From Rhizobium sp. (GTDB lineage: Bacteria > Pseudomonadota > Alphaproteobacteria > Rhizobiales > Rhizobiaceae): a stretch of 64,000 nucleotides of DNA. Below, one piece after another: positions 34,211 to 44,590 of this stretch. The notes under the pieces were generated by a model. It was not told the origin of the DNA. It was given only the letters and a program-made list of their open reading frames with translations, and searched no databases. The translations under genes and the position numbers were made by a program. The stretch covers positions 939,990-1,003,989 of the forward strand of contig PEKW01000002.1 of assembly GCA_002796995.1 (NCBI GenBank), in the 5' to 3' direction. Numbering within the stretch: the stretch's first letter is position 1; each line of letters starts with the position of its first letter.

Positions 34211-34487
34211 GCAAGTCTGGAACGTCCGAATAAGGGACAACGGTATTCGCACGTTTGTTCCGCCTTGTTATTGTTACGAATTAGTCGCTGCTGATTCGAC
34301 CGTCGTGGGTGTCGTTTCTAAGATAGACCTGTTTCCGATCTTATCGCTTAGCGGTCTTACGATCGAAAAAATCATTGCCGGACGCCTAAAAGTTTCGGGC
34401 ATCGTCAGCCGATATGCCGCTGACGCTACGGATGTTGCCCTCCGTGATCCTGGAACAGGCTTTCTTGTTTCCGAAGTGTCGCCTTGA
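34197..34487 (+). CDS. Hypothetical 96-residue protein of the Hint cassette
   Basis: An unrecognised protein (MEDGEQVWNVRIRDNGIRTF, FVPPCYCYELVAADS, CYC pair) with mixed strand-like content. It overlaps the preceding gene by 14 bases in another frame, so it is translationally coupled. It is the last gene of the cassette; the following 350 bases are non-coding. Confidence 0.6.
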   Translation: MEDGEQVWNVRIRDNGIRTFVPPCYCYELVAADSTVVGVVSKIDLFPILSLSGLTIEKIIAGRLKVSGIVSRYAADATDVALRDPGTGFLVSEVSP

Positions 34488-34839
34488 AGCGCGCCGGGTT
34501 CGCCGGAGCCGCTTAAGTTATGAGCTGACGCTGTTTCGTCGAGCGTGGCGTAATATCGCTCTTCGGCTCAGGCCGGCATGGTCCAAATCGCCTACGAATT
34601 ATTCAGTGCCTGTCAGTGAAAGTTGTTGGGTCTGCTAATTTAATCAAGAGTTGCGACCCGCCGAGGGATCAAAGCTCGTGATTGAGTATCTCGGCCGACA
34701 CCCTCTGCCTCCACCTCCTGTCAGTGACCAAGGTACCGACTCGATGCGGTCGTTCGGTCTCGGCTCCACTCCGCCAGTCATCGAACCGAACCGCTGTCCC
34801 TTCTCTCCGCCAGCCAGTTATGCAACACCGCATCGGTAA
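34488..34839. other. Non-coding gap after the Hint cassette
   Basis: No open frame with a start site or family resemblance is seen. The left part is AT-richer like the cassette, and the right part merges with the decayed brnA fragment. No direct repeat or integrase remnant could be found at this edge. Confidence 0.5.
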
Positions 34840-35046
34840 GAGACACGGCCAGCCGGGGCCGGCCCGGCGGAAGCCCCAGCCCACCCGGATCGAGCCGAAT
34901 GGTCAGTCCTTCCTGCCCGCCCCCTTCGGTCGCCCAACCCGCACCGCCGCCGCGTTCAGTCTCTCGCGCCACGGCGCCACGCTGAGGTCAAGCGCGTCGT
35001 CCGGGTCCTGCCCGGCACTCGGTTGAGGTTTGCTGTTCTCGGCCAT
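34808..35046 (-). pseudogene. Decayed BrnA-type antitoxin gene
   Basis: Read on the reverse strand from ATG 35046, frame 1 gives MAENSKPQPSAGQDPDDALD, then VGRPKGAGRKD and a stop at 34903. Frame 2 continues with GLTIRLDP, frame 3 with GFRRAGPGWPCLL, and frame 2 again with SLTDAVLHNWLAERR. Together these match the BrnA order: GRPKG, TIRLDP, FRATGPGWQTRI, DALRDWLAER. At least two frameshifts break it. No BrnT toxin lies before it, only the aldo/keto reductase end 62 bases away. Confidence 0.75.
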
Positions 35047-35108
35047 CGGCGTCTCCCGCTCCCAACACCAGAATGACAACCTTCCCCGCCGCGTTCTAGC
35101 CCTCCCCC

Positions 35109-35933
35109 TCAATCCCACTCCGGCGCCAGATGCCCCGGGTTGACGATCCGGCCGTCCGGCCTTGCGAGCGCCGAAATGGCGTCCATTTCCTCGGCGTCGA
35201 GCGAGAAGTCGAAGACCGCAAAGTTTTCCGCCAGCCGGCTTTCGGTCGCGGTCTTGGTCAGCGCCGCCACGCTCTGCTGCTGGATCAGCCAACGGAGCGT
35301 CACCTGGGCCGCCGTCTTGCCGTGGCGGGCGCCGATGTCCTGCAGCAGCTCGTCCTTCGGCACGCGGCCGTCGGCCATGGCGTAATAGGCGGTCACAGAC
35401 ATGCCGTAGGAGCGGGCGGCGGAAAGCACCGCCGTCTGATCGAGATAGGGATGATATTCGATCTGGTTGGTGACGATCGGGGCCTTTGACAGGCGCACGG
35501 CCTCGCCCATCAGCGCGCAATTATAGTTCGACACGCCGATATGGCGCACCTTGCCGGCATCGACCAGCGCGTTCAGGCCGTCGATCTGCTCTGCGAGCGG
35601 CACCGGGCTTTGCGGCCAGTGCAGGAGAAGCAGGTCGACATGGTCGGTCTCCAGCTTCTTCAGGCTCTCGTCGACCGAAGGTCCCATGGCGCCCCGGGAA
35701 AACTTGTCGACCCACACCTTGGTGGTGAGGAAGATGTCGCCGCGCGCAAGCCCTGAGCGGGCGATCGCCTCGCCGACCGCGGCCTCGTTGCCGTAGATCT
35801 GCGCGGTGTCGATATGGCGAAAGCCGGTCTTCAAGGCGAGCGGCAGGATTCTGAGCACGTCGGCGCCTGGCATGCGGAAGGTGCCGAAGCCGAGCGCCGG
35901 GATATGCGCGCCGTTGGCGGTGACATATTTCAT
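35109..35933 (-). CDS. Aldo/keto reductase (2,5-diketo-gluconate reductase type)
   Basis: A 274-residue TIM-barrel NADPH reductase. Family signatures present: [20 protein letters not shown] with catalytic Asp and Tyr, LLLLHWP, VSNYN, and [10 protein letters not shown]. The catalytic lysine is in TTKVWV. It reduces aldehydes or keto sugars. The start at 35933 ([19 protein letters not shown]) is standard; upstream extension to 36230 is spurious. It is divergent from the racemase-family gene. Confidence 0.93.
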   Translation of the reverse strand: MKYVTANGAHIPALGFGTFRMPGADVLRILPLALKTGFRHIDTAQIYGNEAAVGEAIARSGLARGDIFLTTKVWVDKFSRGAMGPSVDESLKKLETDHVDLLLLHWPQSPVPLAEQIDGLNALVDAGKVRHIGVSNYNCALMGEAVRLSKAPIVTNQIEYHPYLDQTAVLSAARSYGMSVTAYYAMADGRVPKDELLQDIGARHGKTAAQVTLRWLIQQQSVAALTKTATESRLAENFAVFDFSLDAEEMDAISALARPDGRIVNPGHLAPEWD

Positions 35934-36108
35934 GGGAGAACTCCTTTTCTGCGCGGGCGCGGCGGCGGGGCCTAGAAGCCGCGTCCACGATCGATACCCC
36001 TCTAACATGACCCTTTTGCCGCCCGCTTCAAGCCGGCGGATCGTCACGCCGGTCGATTGCCGCCGCCGGCCCTGGCTGCTAGCGTGGCCCCGCAAAAACG
36101 AGGCACCC

Positions 36109-37140
36109 ATGCGCAGCACCAAGGTCATCCACGTCGTCAATTGCCATGCCGAAGGGGAGGTGGGCGACGTCATCGTCGGCGGCGTCGCACCCCCGCCGGG
36201 CGAAACCCTGTGGGAGCAGTCGCGCTTCATCGCGAGCGATCAGACCTTGCGCAATTTCGTGCTGAACGAGCCGCGCGGCGGCGTCTTTCGCCATGTGAAC
36301 CTTTTGGTGCCGGCGAAGAATCCGCGCGCCCAGATGGGCTGGATCATCATGGAGCCGGAAGACACCCCGCCCATGTCCGGCTCCAATTCCATCTGCGTCG
36401 CCACCGTGCTGCTCGACTCAGGCATCCTGCCAATGACCGAGCCGGTAACGAAACTGGTGCTGGAGGCGCCGGGCGGCGTGGTGGAAGTAACCGCTGAGTG
36501 CCGCAACGGCAAGGCCGAGCGCATCACGGTGCGCAACCTGCCGTCCTTCGCCGACAGACTCGGCGCCGTGATCGAGGTGGAAGGGGTCGGCACGCTCACC
36601 GTCGACACCGCATTCGGCGGCGACAGCTTCGTCATTGCCGACGGACGCGCCCTTGGCTTCTCGATCGCCCCCGACGAGGCGCGCGACATTGCGGTGATGG
36701 GCATGAAGATCACCGACGCCGCCAACCGGCAGCTCGGCTTTTCCCATCCCGATCCCGATCGCAACTGGAACCACATCTCGTTTTGCCAGATCACCGCGCC
36801 GGTGTTGATGGAAAACGGGGTGGCGACCGGCGCCAATGCGGTGGCCATCAAGCCCGGCAAGATCGACCGCTCGCCGACCGGCACCGGCTGTTCGGCCCGC
36901 ATGGCGGTGCTCCATGCCCGCGGCGAACTGAAGGTCGGCGATCGCTTCGTCGGCCGCTCGATCATGGGCTCCGAATTCCACTGTGCCATCGAGGCGGAAA
37001 CCGAGATCGGCGGCCGGGCGGCGATCGTGCCGACCATTTCCGGCCGCGCCTGGATCACCGGTACCCAGCAGCTGATGCTCGACCCGGACGATCCGTGGCC
37101 GGCCGGCTACCGCCTGTCGGACACCTGGCCGAAGCTTTGA
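36109..37140 (+). CDS. Proline racemase-family enzyme, Ser/Cys type (hydroxyproline metabolism)
   Basis: A 343-residue cytosolic enzyme of the proline racemase superfamily. The first catalytic position is serine (S90 in PPMSGSNSI) rather than cysteine; the second is C261 in PTGTGCSAR. Cys/Cys members are racemases or 4-hydroxyproline epimerases, Thr/Cys members are trans-3-hydroxyproline dehydratases, and Ser/Cys members have been described as acting in both ways (established knowledge, recalled). A hydroxy- or plain proline derivative is therefore the likely substrate. No hydroxyproline operon adjoins it; the next gene is a cupin 29 bases after. Confidence 0.88.
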   Translation: MRSTKVIHVVNCHAEGEVGDVIVGGVAPPPGETLWEQSRFIASDQTLRNFVLNEPRGGVFRHVNLLVPAKNPRAQMGWIIMEPEDTPPMSGSNSICVATVLLDSGILPMTEPVTKLVLEAPGGVVEVTAECRNGKAERITVRNLPSFADRLGAVIEVEGVGTLTVDTAFGGDSFVIADGRALGFSIAPDEARDIAVMGMKITDAANRQLGFSHPDPDRNWNHISFCQITAPVLMENGVATGANAVAIKPGKIDRSPTGTGCSARMAVLHARGELKVGDRFVGRSIMGSEFHCAIEAETEIGGRAAIVPTISGRAWITGTQQLMLDPDDPWPAGYRLSDTWPKL

Positions 37141-37169
37141 AGGTTGAACCCGAAACGGGAGGCATGGGC

Positions 37170-37697
37170 ATGACGAAGCAAGAACGGCCGGCCTGCATTG
37201 CCCATTGGCGCGAGGTCGAGGGGCCGGACGATGGGCATTACGACGGTGACGACGAACTGATGGCGATCGGCGCGCCGCTGGCTCGCCATTTCGGCCTGAC
37301 CCGGCTCGGCATCCACCACGAGCGCCTGCCGCCCGGCCGCCGCACCTCCTATCCCCATGCCGAAAGCGCCGAGGAGGAGTTCGTCTATGTGCTGACCGGC
37401 ACGCCGGATGTCTGGCTCGACGGCGAACTGCATCGGCTGAAACCCGGCGATGCCGTCGGCTTCCCGGCCGGCACCGGCCAGTGCCACAGCTTTCTCAACA
37501 ATACGGAGGAAGAAGTGACGCTGCTGGTAGTCGGCGAGACGGCCAAGCCGGAAAACCGCATCTACTATCCGAAGAACCGCGACCTCGAGACGAAGCGCCG
37601 CGACTGGTGGCACGGCTGGCCGGAGCGAGATATCGGCGACCACGACGGATTGCCGGATGCGCGAAGGGCCGAGCGGGCGAAACAGACGGACGACTGA
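37170..37697 (+). CDS. Cupin-domain protein
   Basis: A 175-residue single-cupin protein. The ATG at 37170 is preferred to 37164 because GGGAGG then has normal spacing. Metal ligands lie in SYPHAESAEEEFVYVLTG (His, two Glu) and the second motif in GTGQCHSFLN. The tail IYYPKNRDLETKRRDWWHGW is characteristic of a conserved rhizobial cupin group. It follows the racemase-family gene closely and is probably co-transcribed. Confidence 0.88.
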   Translation: MTKQERPACIAHWREVEGPDDGHYDGDDELMAIGAPLARHFGLTRLGIHHERLPPGRRTSYPHAESAEEEFVYVLTGTPDVWLDGELHRLKPGDAVGFPAGTGQCHSFLNNTEEEVTLLVVGETAKPENRIYYPKNRDLETKRRDWWHGWPERDIGDHDGLPDARRAERAKQTDD

Positions 37698-37752
37698 CGG
37701 GTAGCGGGCATTGCTGGACGGGTTGTGGTGCGCGGGCTGGCGGCGTCCACCC

Positions 37753-37998
37753 TCAGTCGCGGATGACGATCCCGGCCTCGATTGCCGCGGCAATGAAAGC
37801 CTTGCGCGCATCCTCGTCCTTCTTCTTGCCGGCGACCACGTCCATGCAGACGAGCAGCGCCTTGTCGAGCGCCGGGCCGTCCTCGGTCGGCCAGTCCTCG
37901 ATCATCGCCCAGGAGGCGGCTTCGGTGCTGTCGATCGTCACGTCCTCGCCCTCTTCGCCGAGCGCGAGGGTGACGGGCTTTGTCCAAAGTGTGCTCAT
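37753..37998 (-). CDS. DUF982 domain-containing protein
   Basis: An 81-residue protein typical of rhizobial DUF982: KPVTLALGEEGEDVTIDSTE, ASWAMIEDWP and the tail DARKAFIAAAIEAGI. Rhizobial genomes carry many such small proteins of unknown function. It stands alone, convergent with the cupin gene. Confidence 0.92.
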   Translation of the reverse strand: MSTLWTKPVTLALGEEGEDVTIDSTEAASWAMIEDWPTEDGPALDKALLVCMDVVAGKKKDEDARKAFIAAAIEAGIVIRD

Positions 37999-38068
37999 CG
38001 GCGGAAGCTTTCAAAAATTCGGTTGGCGTCGGCGCGCCGTCATGGGTCGGGATTGCCTTCTAGCGAAG

Positions 38069-38839
38069 TTACGCCTTCACCGCCACGACAAACAGACGGG
38101 GAAACCGAAGCAGCACCCGCCCGTCGGCCATCGGCGGATAGGCCTTTGCGATGCGGGTGGTGTAGTCGGTCAGGAAGGCCGGCGTATGGTCTTTTCCCGC
38201 GGCGTCGAGATAGGGGCGAAGGCCGGTGCCCTTTACCCATTCGACGATCGCCTCGGGATTGGCCATCGGATGATAGTACACCGTGTGCCAGACATCGACG
38301 CGCGCGGCCTTCGGCGACAAGCGTTCGAGATAGGCGGCGGGCGAGGGGAGGCGCGCGCGCCTCAGCTTTCCGCCGGCAAAGGCCGGCGCCCAGGGGGCCG
38401 CTGCCCCGGTCTCCTCCATCAGCAGATGCGTCGGCTCGTCGAGATTGTCGGGCATCTGCACGGCCAGCACCCCGCCCGGCGCCAGATGGTCGATCAGGCT
38501 CTCCATCAGGGTCAGGTGATCCGGCAGCCATTGCAGCACCGCATTGGCATAGAGCAGATCGGCCGGCACCTCGGGCCGCCAGGTGGAAAGGTCGGCCCTG
38601 ACGAAGGGCGTGCCCGGCAGGCGCGCCCGCGCCTTGTCCAGCATGTCCGCATCGCTGTCGAGGCCGGTCACGGCCCCCGTGCCGAAGCGCTCGATCAGCA
38701 GTTCGGTCGAATTGCCCGGCCCGCAGCCGAGATCGTAGGCGCGCTCTGCGCTTTGAAGCGGCACCTGCGCCAGGATATCGCGCGCCGGCCGCGTCCGCTC
38801 TTCCTCGAATTTCAGATATTGCGTCGCCGACCAGGCCAT
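38069..38839 (-). CDS. tam: Trans-aconitate 2-methyltransferase
   Basis: A 256-residue SAM-dependent methyltransferase. It begins [20 protein letters not shown], the Tam signature, followed by motif [14 protein letters not shown] and motif II near [19 protein letters not shown] and the C-terminal domain fit Tam, which methyl-esterifies trans-aconitate to relieve its inhibition of the citrate cycle. It follows the dehalogenase gene on the same strand by 14 bases, so they are one operon. Confidence 0.93.
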   Translation of the reverse strand: MAWSATQYLKFEEERTRPARDILAQVPLQSAERAYDLGCGPGNSTELLIERFGTGAVTGLDSDADMLDKARARLPGTPFVRADLSTWRPEVPADLLYANAVLQWLPDHLTLMESLIDHLAPGGVLAVQMPDNLDEPTHLLMEETGAAAPWAPAFAGGKLRRARLPSPAAYLERLSPKAARVDVWHTVYYHPMANPEAIVEWVKGTGLRPYLDAAGKDHTPAFLTDYTTRIAKAYPPMADGRVLLRFPRLFVVAVKA

Positions 38840-38853
38840 GGGGTCGTCCTTCC

Positions 38854-39504
38854 TCAGAGACTTTCGAGACTGCGCAGGATCAGGTCCGGACCGTGATCGG
38901 CATATTCGTCCGGCAGGTCGAGCCGGTTGATCCACACCGTGCGGAAGCCGAATTTCTGTGCGCCGGCCACGTCCCAGCGGTTCGACGACTGGAAGGACAC
39001 CGCATCCGGATAGAGCCGATAGGCGGTCGTCACCATGTCGTAGACTTGCGGCGCCGTTTTGTAGGCGCGGATCGCGTCGACGGAAAACACGTCGTCGAGG
39101 ATCACGTCGAGCGCCGCGTTCTTCACCGCCGCCTTCAGCATGTCGGGCGAACCGTTGGAGAGGATGGCCAGTTTCGCGCCGCGGCTCTTCAGCTCCTTCA
39201 GCACGGCCGGCACTTCCGGATAGCAGTCGAGCGTCCAGTAGGCGGAAAGCAAATCGGGGCGCAGGCTCCGGTCGACGCTGGGGAACCGGGCGAGCGTGTA
39301 GTCGAGCGCTTCTTCGGTCAGCTGCCAGAAGTCGCGATAGCTGCCCATCAGCGTGCGCACCCAGGAATATTCGAGCTGCTTGGCCCGCCACATCTCGGAA
39401 AAGCGCTGATGCTCGGCCCCCGCCCGCTCGGCATGACGGCGCACCGCCGCATGCACGTCGAACAGCGTGCCATAGGCATCAAAGACATAAGCTGCGGTGG
39501 ACAT
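38854..39504 (-). CDS. Type II haloacid dehalogenase (HAD superfamily)
   Basis: A 216-residue enzyme. Nucleophile Asp is in [12 protein letters not shown], motif II is AILSNGSP, lysine is in YKTAPQVY, and the diagnostic [15 protein letters not shown] block marks L-2-haloacid dehalogenases. It would convert 2-haloalkanoates to hydroxy acids. It is the first gene of the pair with tam. Confidence 0.93.
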   Translation of the reverse strand: MSTAAYVFDAYGTLFDVHAAVRRHAERAGAEHQRFSEMWRAKQLEYSWVRTLMGSYRDFWQLTEEALDYTLARFPSVDRSLRPDLLSAYWTLDCYPEVPAVLKELKSRGAKLAILSNGSPDMLKAAVKNAALDVILDDVFSVDAIRAYKTAPQVYDMVTTAYRLYPDAVSFQSSNRWDVAGAQKFGFRTVWINRLDLPDEYADHGPDLILRSLESL

Positions 39505-39580
39505 CGCGCCTCCCTTAATCGCATTCCCCGCAGTGATAGGACGCGGGCGGCGGCGCGGCAAGGGCGCCCTTCGGCTCGGT

Positions 39581-40810
39581 TCAGCGCGCAGCTGCCTCTT
39601 CGGCCCTCAGCCCCGCCACGTCGTGGTCGATCTCGGTCAGCGCCCGGTCGAGATGGCCCTCGAACACCAGCGTCGCCTCTTCCGGCACGATGGTGATATC
39701 AGGCGCGCCGTAGATGCGGACATGCAGCGATTGCGACAGCCCTTCGTCGAGGCCGCGGCGTAAGAGGTCGATATAGCGCGTGCCGTGGCCGGTGATGACG
39801 ATCGGCATGTTCTCGTAGAGGCTCAGCACCCGCGAGAGCCCCTGGCCGAGCGCCAGGCCGGCCTGGCGGAAGGCATATTCCGACATGCGGTGACCCTGGC
39901 GGGCGCGGTTGGCGATCTTGTCCATTTCGGCCAGCGGCACGAACTTCGCCGGGATCGTGTCGGGCGGCACTTCGAAGGCGGTCCTGAGGATGCCGTAGAA
40001 GCCGGCCGAGGCCTCGACGCAGCCGATCGAGCCGCAGCGACACAGCTTGCCGTCGGAGGCGTTGAGCATATGGCCGAAGTTCGGCGCGCTGACCTCGAGC
40101 TCGCCCGAATGCCCGCGCCGGGCGATCCCGAGCCCGATGGAATGGCCGAGCGACAGGGTGGCGAGCGCATGGAACGGCCGGTCCTCATCCTTGTCGGCGC
40201 GAAGCCCGAGCGCGTGGGCGACCAGCAGCGTCTCGTTGTTGAGGCGGATGCGGGTCTGCGGCGAGACGGCAAGCGCGGTGGAGAAATCGATCTCCTCGCG
40301 GCCGAACACCGGCGACCAGAGGAGGCGTGATCCGCCGGCATCGACCATGCCCTTGGAACTGATCGACACCGCGGCGATGCGCTCGGGGGAAAGCCGCGAG
40401 CGGCTCGCCATGCGCGTCAGCGCCTCGCGGAAGCCCGCAATGAAACCCTGGCCCGAAGCGGCGGCATGGTCGCGCGGTTCCTCGAACCGGTCGATCAGCG
40501 TGCCGGTATAGTCGGCCAGCGAATATTGAACGCTGTCGGACGAGATGCGCGCCGCGATCAGATAGCTGAAATCGCGCCGGCGCCCGAACAGCACGCGGGG
40601 CCGTCCGCGCCCGCCCGTCGCCGGCTGCTCGTGCCGTTCCAGCGCGCCGATGCGCTCCAGCTCGGCGGTGATAGCCGAGACGGTGGCGGAGGCCAGTCCG
40701 GTGGCGGCGGCGATGTCGGTATGGGCAAGGGACCCCTGGCGGCGAAGGGCGGACAGCACCAGCGCGCTGTTTTGCTGACGCACCATTTCGGTGCTCGATT
40801 TCGTCAGCAT
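39581..40810 (-). CDS. xylR: ROK-family transcriptional regulator (XylR-like)
   Basis: A 409-residue repressor: winged helix at residues 20-65 (RRQGSLAHTDIAAATGLASA), then a ROK sugar-kinase-like domain with the zinc site CRCGSIGCVEA. It is divergent from xylFHG and the 21-bp palindrome in the gap is the likely operator, so xylose is the probable inducer. The start at 40810 is taken at MLTKSSTEMVRQQN, the standard beginning. Confidence 0.92.
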   Translation of the reverse strand: MLTKSSTEMVRQQNSALVLSALRRQGSLAHTDIAAATGLASATVSAITAELERIGALERHEQPATGGRGRPRVLFGRRRDFSYLIAARISSDSVQYSLADYTGTLIDRFEEPRDHAAASGQGFIAGFREALTRMASRSRLSPERIAAVSISSKGMVDAGGSRLLWSPVFGREEIDFSTALAVSPQTRIRLNNETLLVAHALGLRADKDEDRPFHALATLSLGHSIGLGIARRGHSGELEVSAPNFGHMLNASDGKLCRCGSIGCVEASAGFYGILRTAFEVPPDTIPAKFVPLAEMDKIANRARQGHRMSEYAFRQAGLALGQGLSRVLSLYENMPIVITGHGTRYIDLLRRGLDEGLSQSLHVRIYGAPDITIVPEEATLVFEGHLDRALTEIDHDVAGLRAEEAAAR

Positions 40811-40927
40811 GGCAGGCGTCCGTTCATCGTGGTCCTTCTCGATATGCCCTTCACAAAGATCACCGGATCGGCAGCTTTGCAAGCCGCGCGGAGCCATGTT
40901 GACAGCCCCGGATTCTTCTGACATTTA

Positions 40928-40948
40928 TTTTCTCGACTGTCGAGAAAA
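40928..40948. promoter_or_regulatory. Perfect 21-bp palindrome, probable XylR operator
   Basis: TTTTCTCGAC-T-GTCGAGAAAA lies between the ROK regulator and xylF. Perfect 10-bp arms and this position fit a dimeric ROK repressor controlling both genes. Confidence 0.75.
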
Positions 40949-41053
40949 ACCATCGGCCACTCGGTCGGGGCAAGACAGTATTCTTCGACGGGCCGCTTTA
41001 GGGGGTGAACGGGAGGTTCGCCGGCGTGCCGCGTCTTTCAAAGGGAGGCTTTT

Positions 41054-42094
41054 ATGAAATCCGTCTTGAAGCTGATGGCGTGCGCCGCCGTCATCACCAG
41101 CCTGCATACCGTCGCCAACGCCAAGGACCTCGTGGTCGGCGTGTCCTGGTCGAATTTCCAGGAAGAGCGCTGGAAGACCGACGAAGCCGCCATCAAGAAG
41201 GCGCTCGAGGCTTCCGGCGACAAGTATATTTCCGCCGATGCCCAGTCTTCTGCCGCCAAGCAGCTGACCGACGTCGAGAGCCTGATCGCCCAGGGCGCCA
41301 ATGCCATCATCGTTCTGGCCCAGGATTCCGACGCGATCGGACCGGCTGTTGAAAAGGCTGCCGCCGAAGGCATCCCGGTCGTCGGCTATGACCGCCTGAT
41401 CGAAAACCCGGCCGCCTTCTACATCACCTTCGACAACAAGGAAGTCGGCCGCATGCAGGCCCGCGAAGTGTTCAAGGCCAAGCCGGAAGGCAACTATGTC
41501 TTCATCAAGGGCTCGTCCTCTGACCCGAACGCGGACTTCCTGTTCGCCGGCCAGATGGAAGTGCTGAAGGAAGCCATCGACGCGGGCAAGATCAAGAATG
41601 TCGGCGAAGCCTATACCGACGGCTGGAAGCCGGAAAATGCCCAGAAGAACATGGAGCAGTTCCTGACCGCCAACGACAACAAGGTCGACGCGGTCGTCGC
41701 CTCCAACGACGGCACCGCCGGCGGCGTGGTCGCGGCTCTCACCGCCCAGGGCCTTGCCGGCTCCGTTCCGGTCTCCGGCCAGGATGCCGACTTTGCGGCC
41801 CTGAACCGCGTGGCGCTCGGCACCCAGACCGTATCGGTCTGGAAGGACAGCCGTGAACTCGGCAAGCGTGCAGCCGAAATCGCCGTCGAACTCGCCGGCG
41901 GCAAGAAGCTGAACGAGATCGAAGGCGTGACCACCTTTGCCGGCGGTCCGAAGGGCGTCGAAATGCAGTCGGTCTTCCTCGCACCGCTGCCGATCACCAA
42001 GGACAACCTGAACGTCGTCATCGATGCCGGCTGGATCACCAAGGAAGCCGCCTGCCAGGGCGTCACCGCGGGTTCCGTTGCAGCCTGCAATTGA
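41054..42094 (+). CDS. xylF: Xylose ABC transporter, periplasmic binding protein
   Basis: A 346-residue periplasmic sugar-binding protein. The signal ends at TVANA (residue 23). XylF-type features are [41 protein letters not shown] and [14 protein letters not shown]. It delivers D-xylose to XylH/XylG. GGGAGGC precedes the ATG. First gene of the operon behind the operator. Confidence 0.96.
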   Translation: MKSVLKLMACAAVITSLHTVANAKDLVVGVSWSNFQEERWKTDEAAIKKALEASGDKYISADAQSSAAKQLTDVESLIAQGANAIIVLAQDSDAIGPAVEKAAAEGIPVVGYDRLIENPAAFYITFDNKEVGRMQAREVFKAKPEGNYVFIKGSSSDPNADFLFAGQMEVLKEAIDAGKIKNVGEAYTDGWKPENAQKNMEQFLTANDNKVDAVVASNDGTAGGVVAALTAQGLAGSVPVSGQDADFAALNRVALGTQTVSVWKDSRELGKRAAEIAVELAGGKKLNEIEGVTTFAGGPKGVEMQSVFLAPLPITKDNLNVVIDAGWITKEAACQGVTAGSVAACN

Positions 42095-42255
42095 CACGGG
42101 CCTGACCTGACGGCCTCATGAACCTTTGAAGCGTCGCGATCCGGAGTGGGTCGCGGCGTCTCTTCGGATCGGAGGGAGGCCCGGCCGCCATTGCCGCATG
42201 ACCTGCGGCGGCGCGCCATCGCAAGGGATTACGAAAAGTGGGAGAACGGCACGGC

Positions 42256-43566
42256 ATGGCCGATATCACGAATACCACGCAGGCCGCGCGCGCCGGCGCG
42301 GGCGAAAACCCGGTAAAGCGCTTTTTCCGCGCCACCGAGATCGACACCCGCCTGCTCGGCATGATCGGCGCCATGCTGATCATCTGGATCGGCTTCAACA
42401 TCATTTCCGGCGGTCTGTTCCTGACCCCGCGCAACCTGTGGAACCTGTCGGTGCAGACCGCTTCCGTCGCCGTAATGGCGACCGGCATGGTGCTGGTCAT
42501 CGTCACCCGCAACATCGATCTCTCGGTCGGTTCGGTGCTCGGTTTCGTCGGCATGTTCATGGGCGTGCTGCAGGCCGAACTCCTGCCGCAGATCCTCGGC
42601 TTCGACCATCCGCTGACCTGGGTCATCGCGCTTGCCGCCGGCCTGATCCTCGGCGCGTCGATCGGCGCGCTGCATGGTATCATCATCGCCTTCCTCAACG
42701 TGCCGTCCTTCATCGTCACGCTCGGCGGCCTGCTGGTCTGGCGCGGCGCCACCTGGTTCGTCACCTCGGGCCGCACGGTCGCCCCGATGGATGCCACCTT
42801 CCGCCTGATGGGCGGCGGCACCGACGGCTCGATCGGCGCGACCGCCAGCTGGATCGTCGGCGTCATCGCCTGCCTCGCCATCGTCGCGACGCTCGTCAAT
42901 TCGCGCAAGCAGCGCCGCCGCTTCGGCTTTCCGCTGCGCCCGCTCTGGGCCGAATATTTCCTCACCGGCGTCAGCTGCTTCCTGGTCCTGGCGACCGTCT
43001 ATGTCTTCAACAACTATCCGTGGCCGGTGGCGATCGCCCGCAAGTTCGCCGACGCCAACGGCATTGCCTGGCCCGACGGCGGCCTGTTCATCTCGCACGG
43101 CATCGCCATTCCGGTGCTGATCGCCATCGGCGTCGGCATCGTCATGACCTTCATCTCGACCCGCCTGCGCTTCGGCCGCTATGTCTTCGCCATCGGCGGC
43201 AATCCGGAAGCCGCCGAGCTCGCCGGCATCAAGACCCGCTGGGTCACCGTCAAGATCTTCGCGCTGATGGGCATGCTCTGCGCCATCGCCGCCGCGATCT
43301 CCACCGCCCGCCTCAACGCCGCAACCAATGCGCAGGGCGAACTCGACGAACTCTACACCATCGCCGCGGCCGTCATCGGCGGCACCTCGCTCTCGGGCGG
43401 CATGGGCACGGTCGCCGGCGCCATGCTCGGCGCGCTCGTCATGCAGTCGCTGCAGTCGGGCATGGTCCTGGTCGGCATCGACACGCCGTTCCAGCGCATC
43501 GTCGTCGGCGTCGTTCTCGTCGTCGCCGTCTGGCTCGACACGATCTACCGCGCGCGGGCGAGATAA
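42256..43566 (+). CDS. xylH: Xylose ABC transporter permease
   Basis: A 436-residue inner-membrane permease with about ten hydrophobic segments, typical of sugar ABC permeases: VLVIVTRNIDLSVGSVLGF, then the long cytoplasmic loop RFGRYVFAIGGNPEAAELAGI. The ATG at 42256 is preferred to a GTG at 42238. It lies between binding protein and ATPase in the standard order. Confidence 0.96.
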   Translation: MADITNTTQAARAGAGENPVKRFFRATEIDTRLLGMIGAMLIIWIGFNIISGGLFLTPRNLWNLSVQTASVAVMATGMVLVIVTRNIDLSVGSVLGFVGMFMGVLQAELLPQILGFDHPLTWVIALAAGLILGASIGALHGIIIAFLNVPSFIVTLGGLLVWRGATWFVTSGRTVAPMDATFRLMGGGTDGSIGATASWIVGVIACLAIVATLVNSRKQRRRFGFPLRPLWAEYFLTGVSCFLVLATVYVFNNYPWPVAIARKFADANGIAWPDGGLFISHGIAIPVLIAIGVGIVMTFISTRLRFGRYVFAIGGNPEAAELAGIKTRWVTVKIFALMGMLCAIAAAISTARLNAATNAQGELDELYTIAAAVIGGTSLSGGMGTVAGAMLGALVMQSLQSGMVLVGIDTPFQRIVVGVVLVVAVWLDTIYRARAR

Positions 43567-43578
43567 GAGGATTTCATC

Positions 43579-44364
<786 letters not shown>

Positions 44365-44380
44365 GGACGAGCGAGGCTGC

Positions 44381-44573
44381 TCCTCTCCCCCTTGAGGGAG
44401 AGGAAGAAATTTCAGCATCTTAGCGCCAGCTAAGTGCTAGAAATTGCAGGTGAGGGGGATACGTGGTGTTCGCGAACGGATTCCTACCCCCTCACCAACA
44501 AAATCTACGACTTGGCTCACGCCAAGACCGTGATTTTGTAACCTCTCCCACAAGGGGAGAGGCGGGGTGTCGC
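44381..44573. repeat. RIME-like repeat, copy 5 (variant)
   Basis: CCTCTCCCCCTTGAGGGAGAGG leads, TACCCCCTCACCAAC and its mirror GGTGAGGGGGATA lie within, and CCTCTCCCACAAGGGGAGAGG closes. The inner AAATTTCAGCATCTTAGCGC and mirrored AAATCTACG-type segment differ from other copies. It lies between xylG and the convergent dehydrogenase. Confidence 0.7.
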
Positions 44574-44590
44574 GTGACGGGCCAGGCCCC

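Noticed and set aside
31516..34640. Prophage or transposon origin of the low-GC segment
   Set aside because: No integrase, transposase, phage structural gene, terminal repeat or tRNA was found; origin is left open.
34808..35046. Functional BrnT/BrnA toxin-antitoxin pair
   Set aside because: The antitoxin is frameshifted at least twice and no toxin gene is present.
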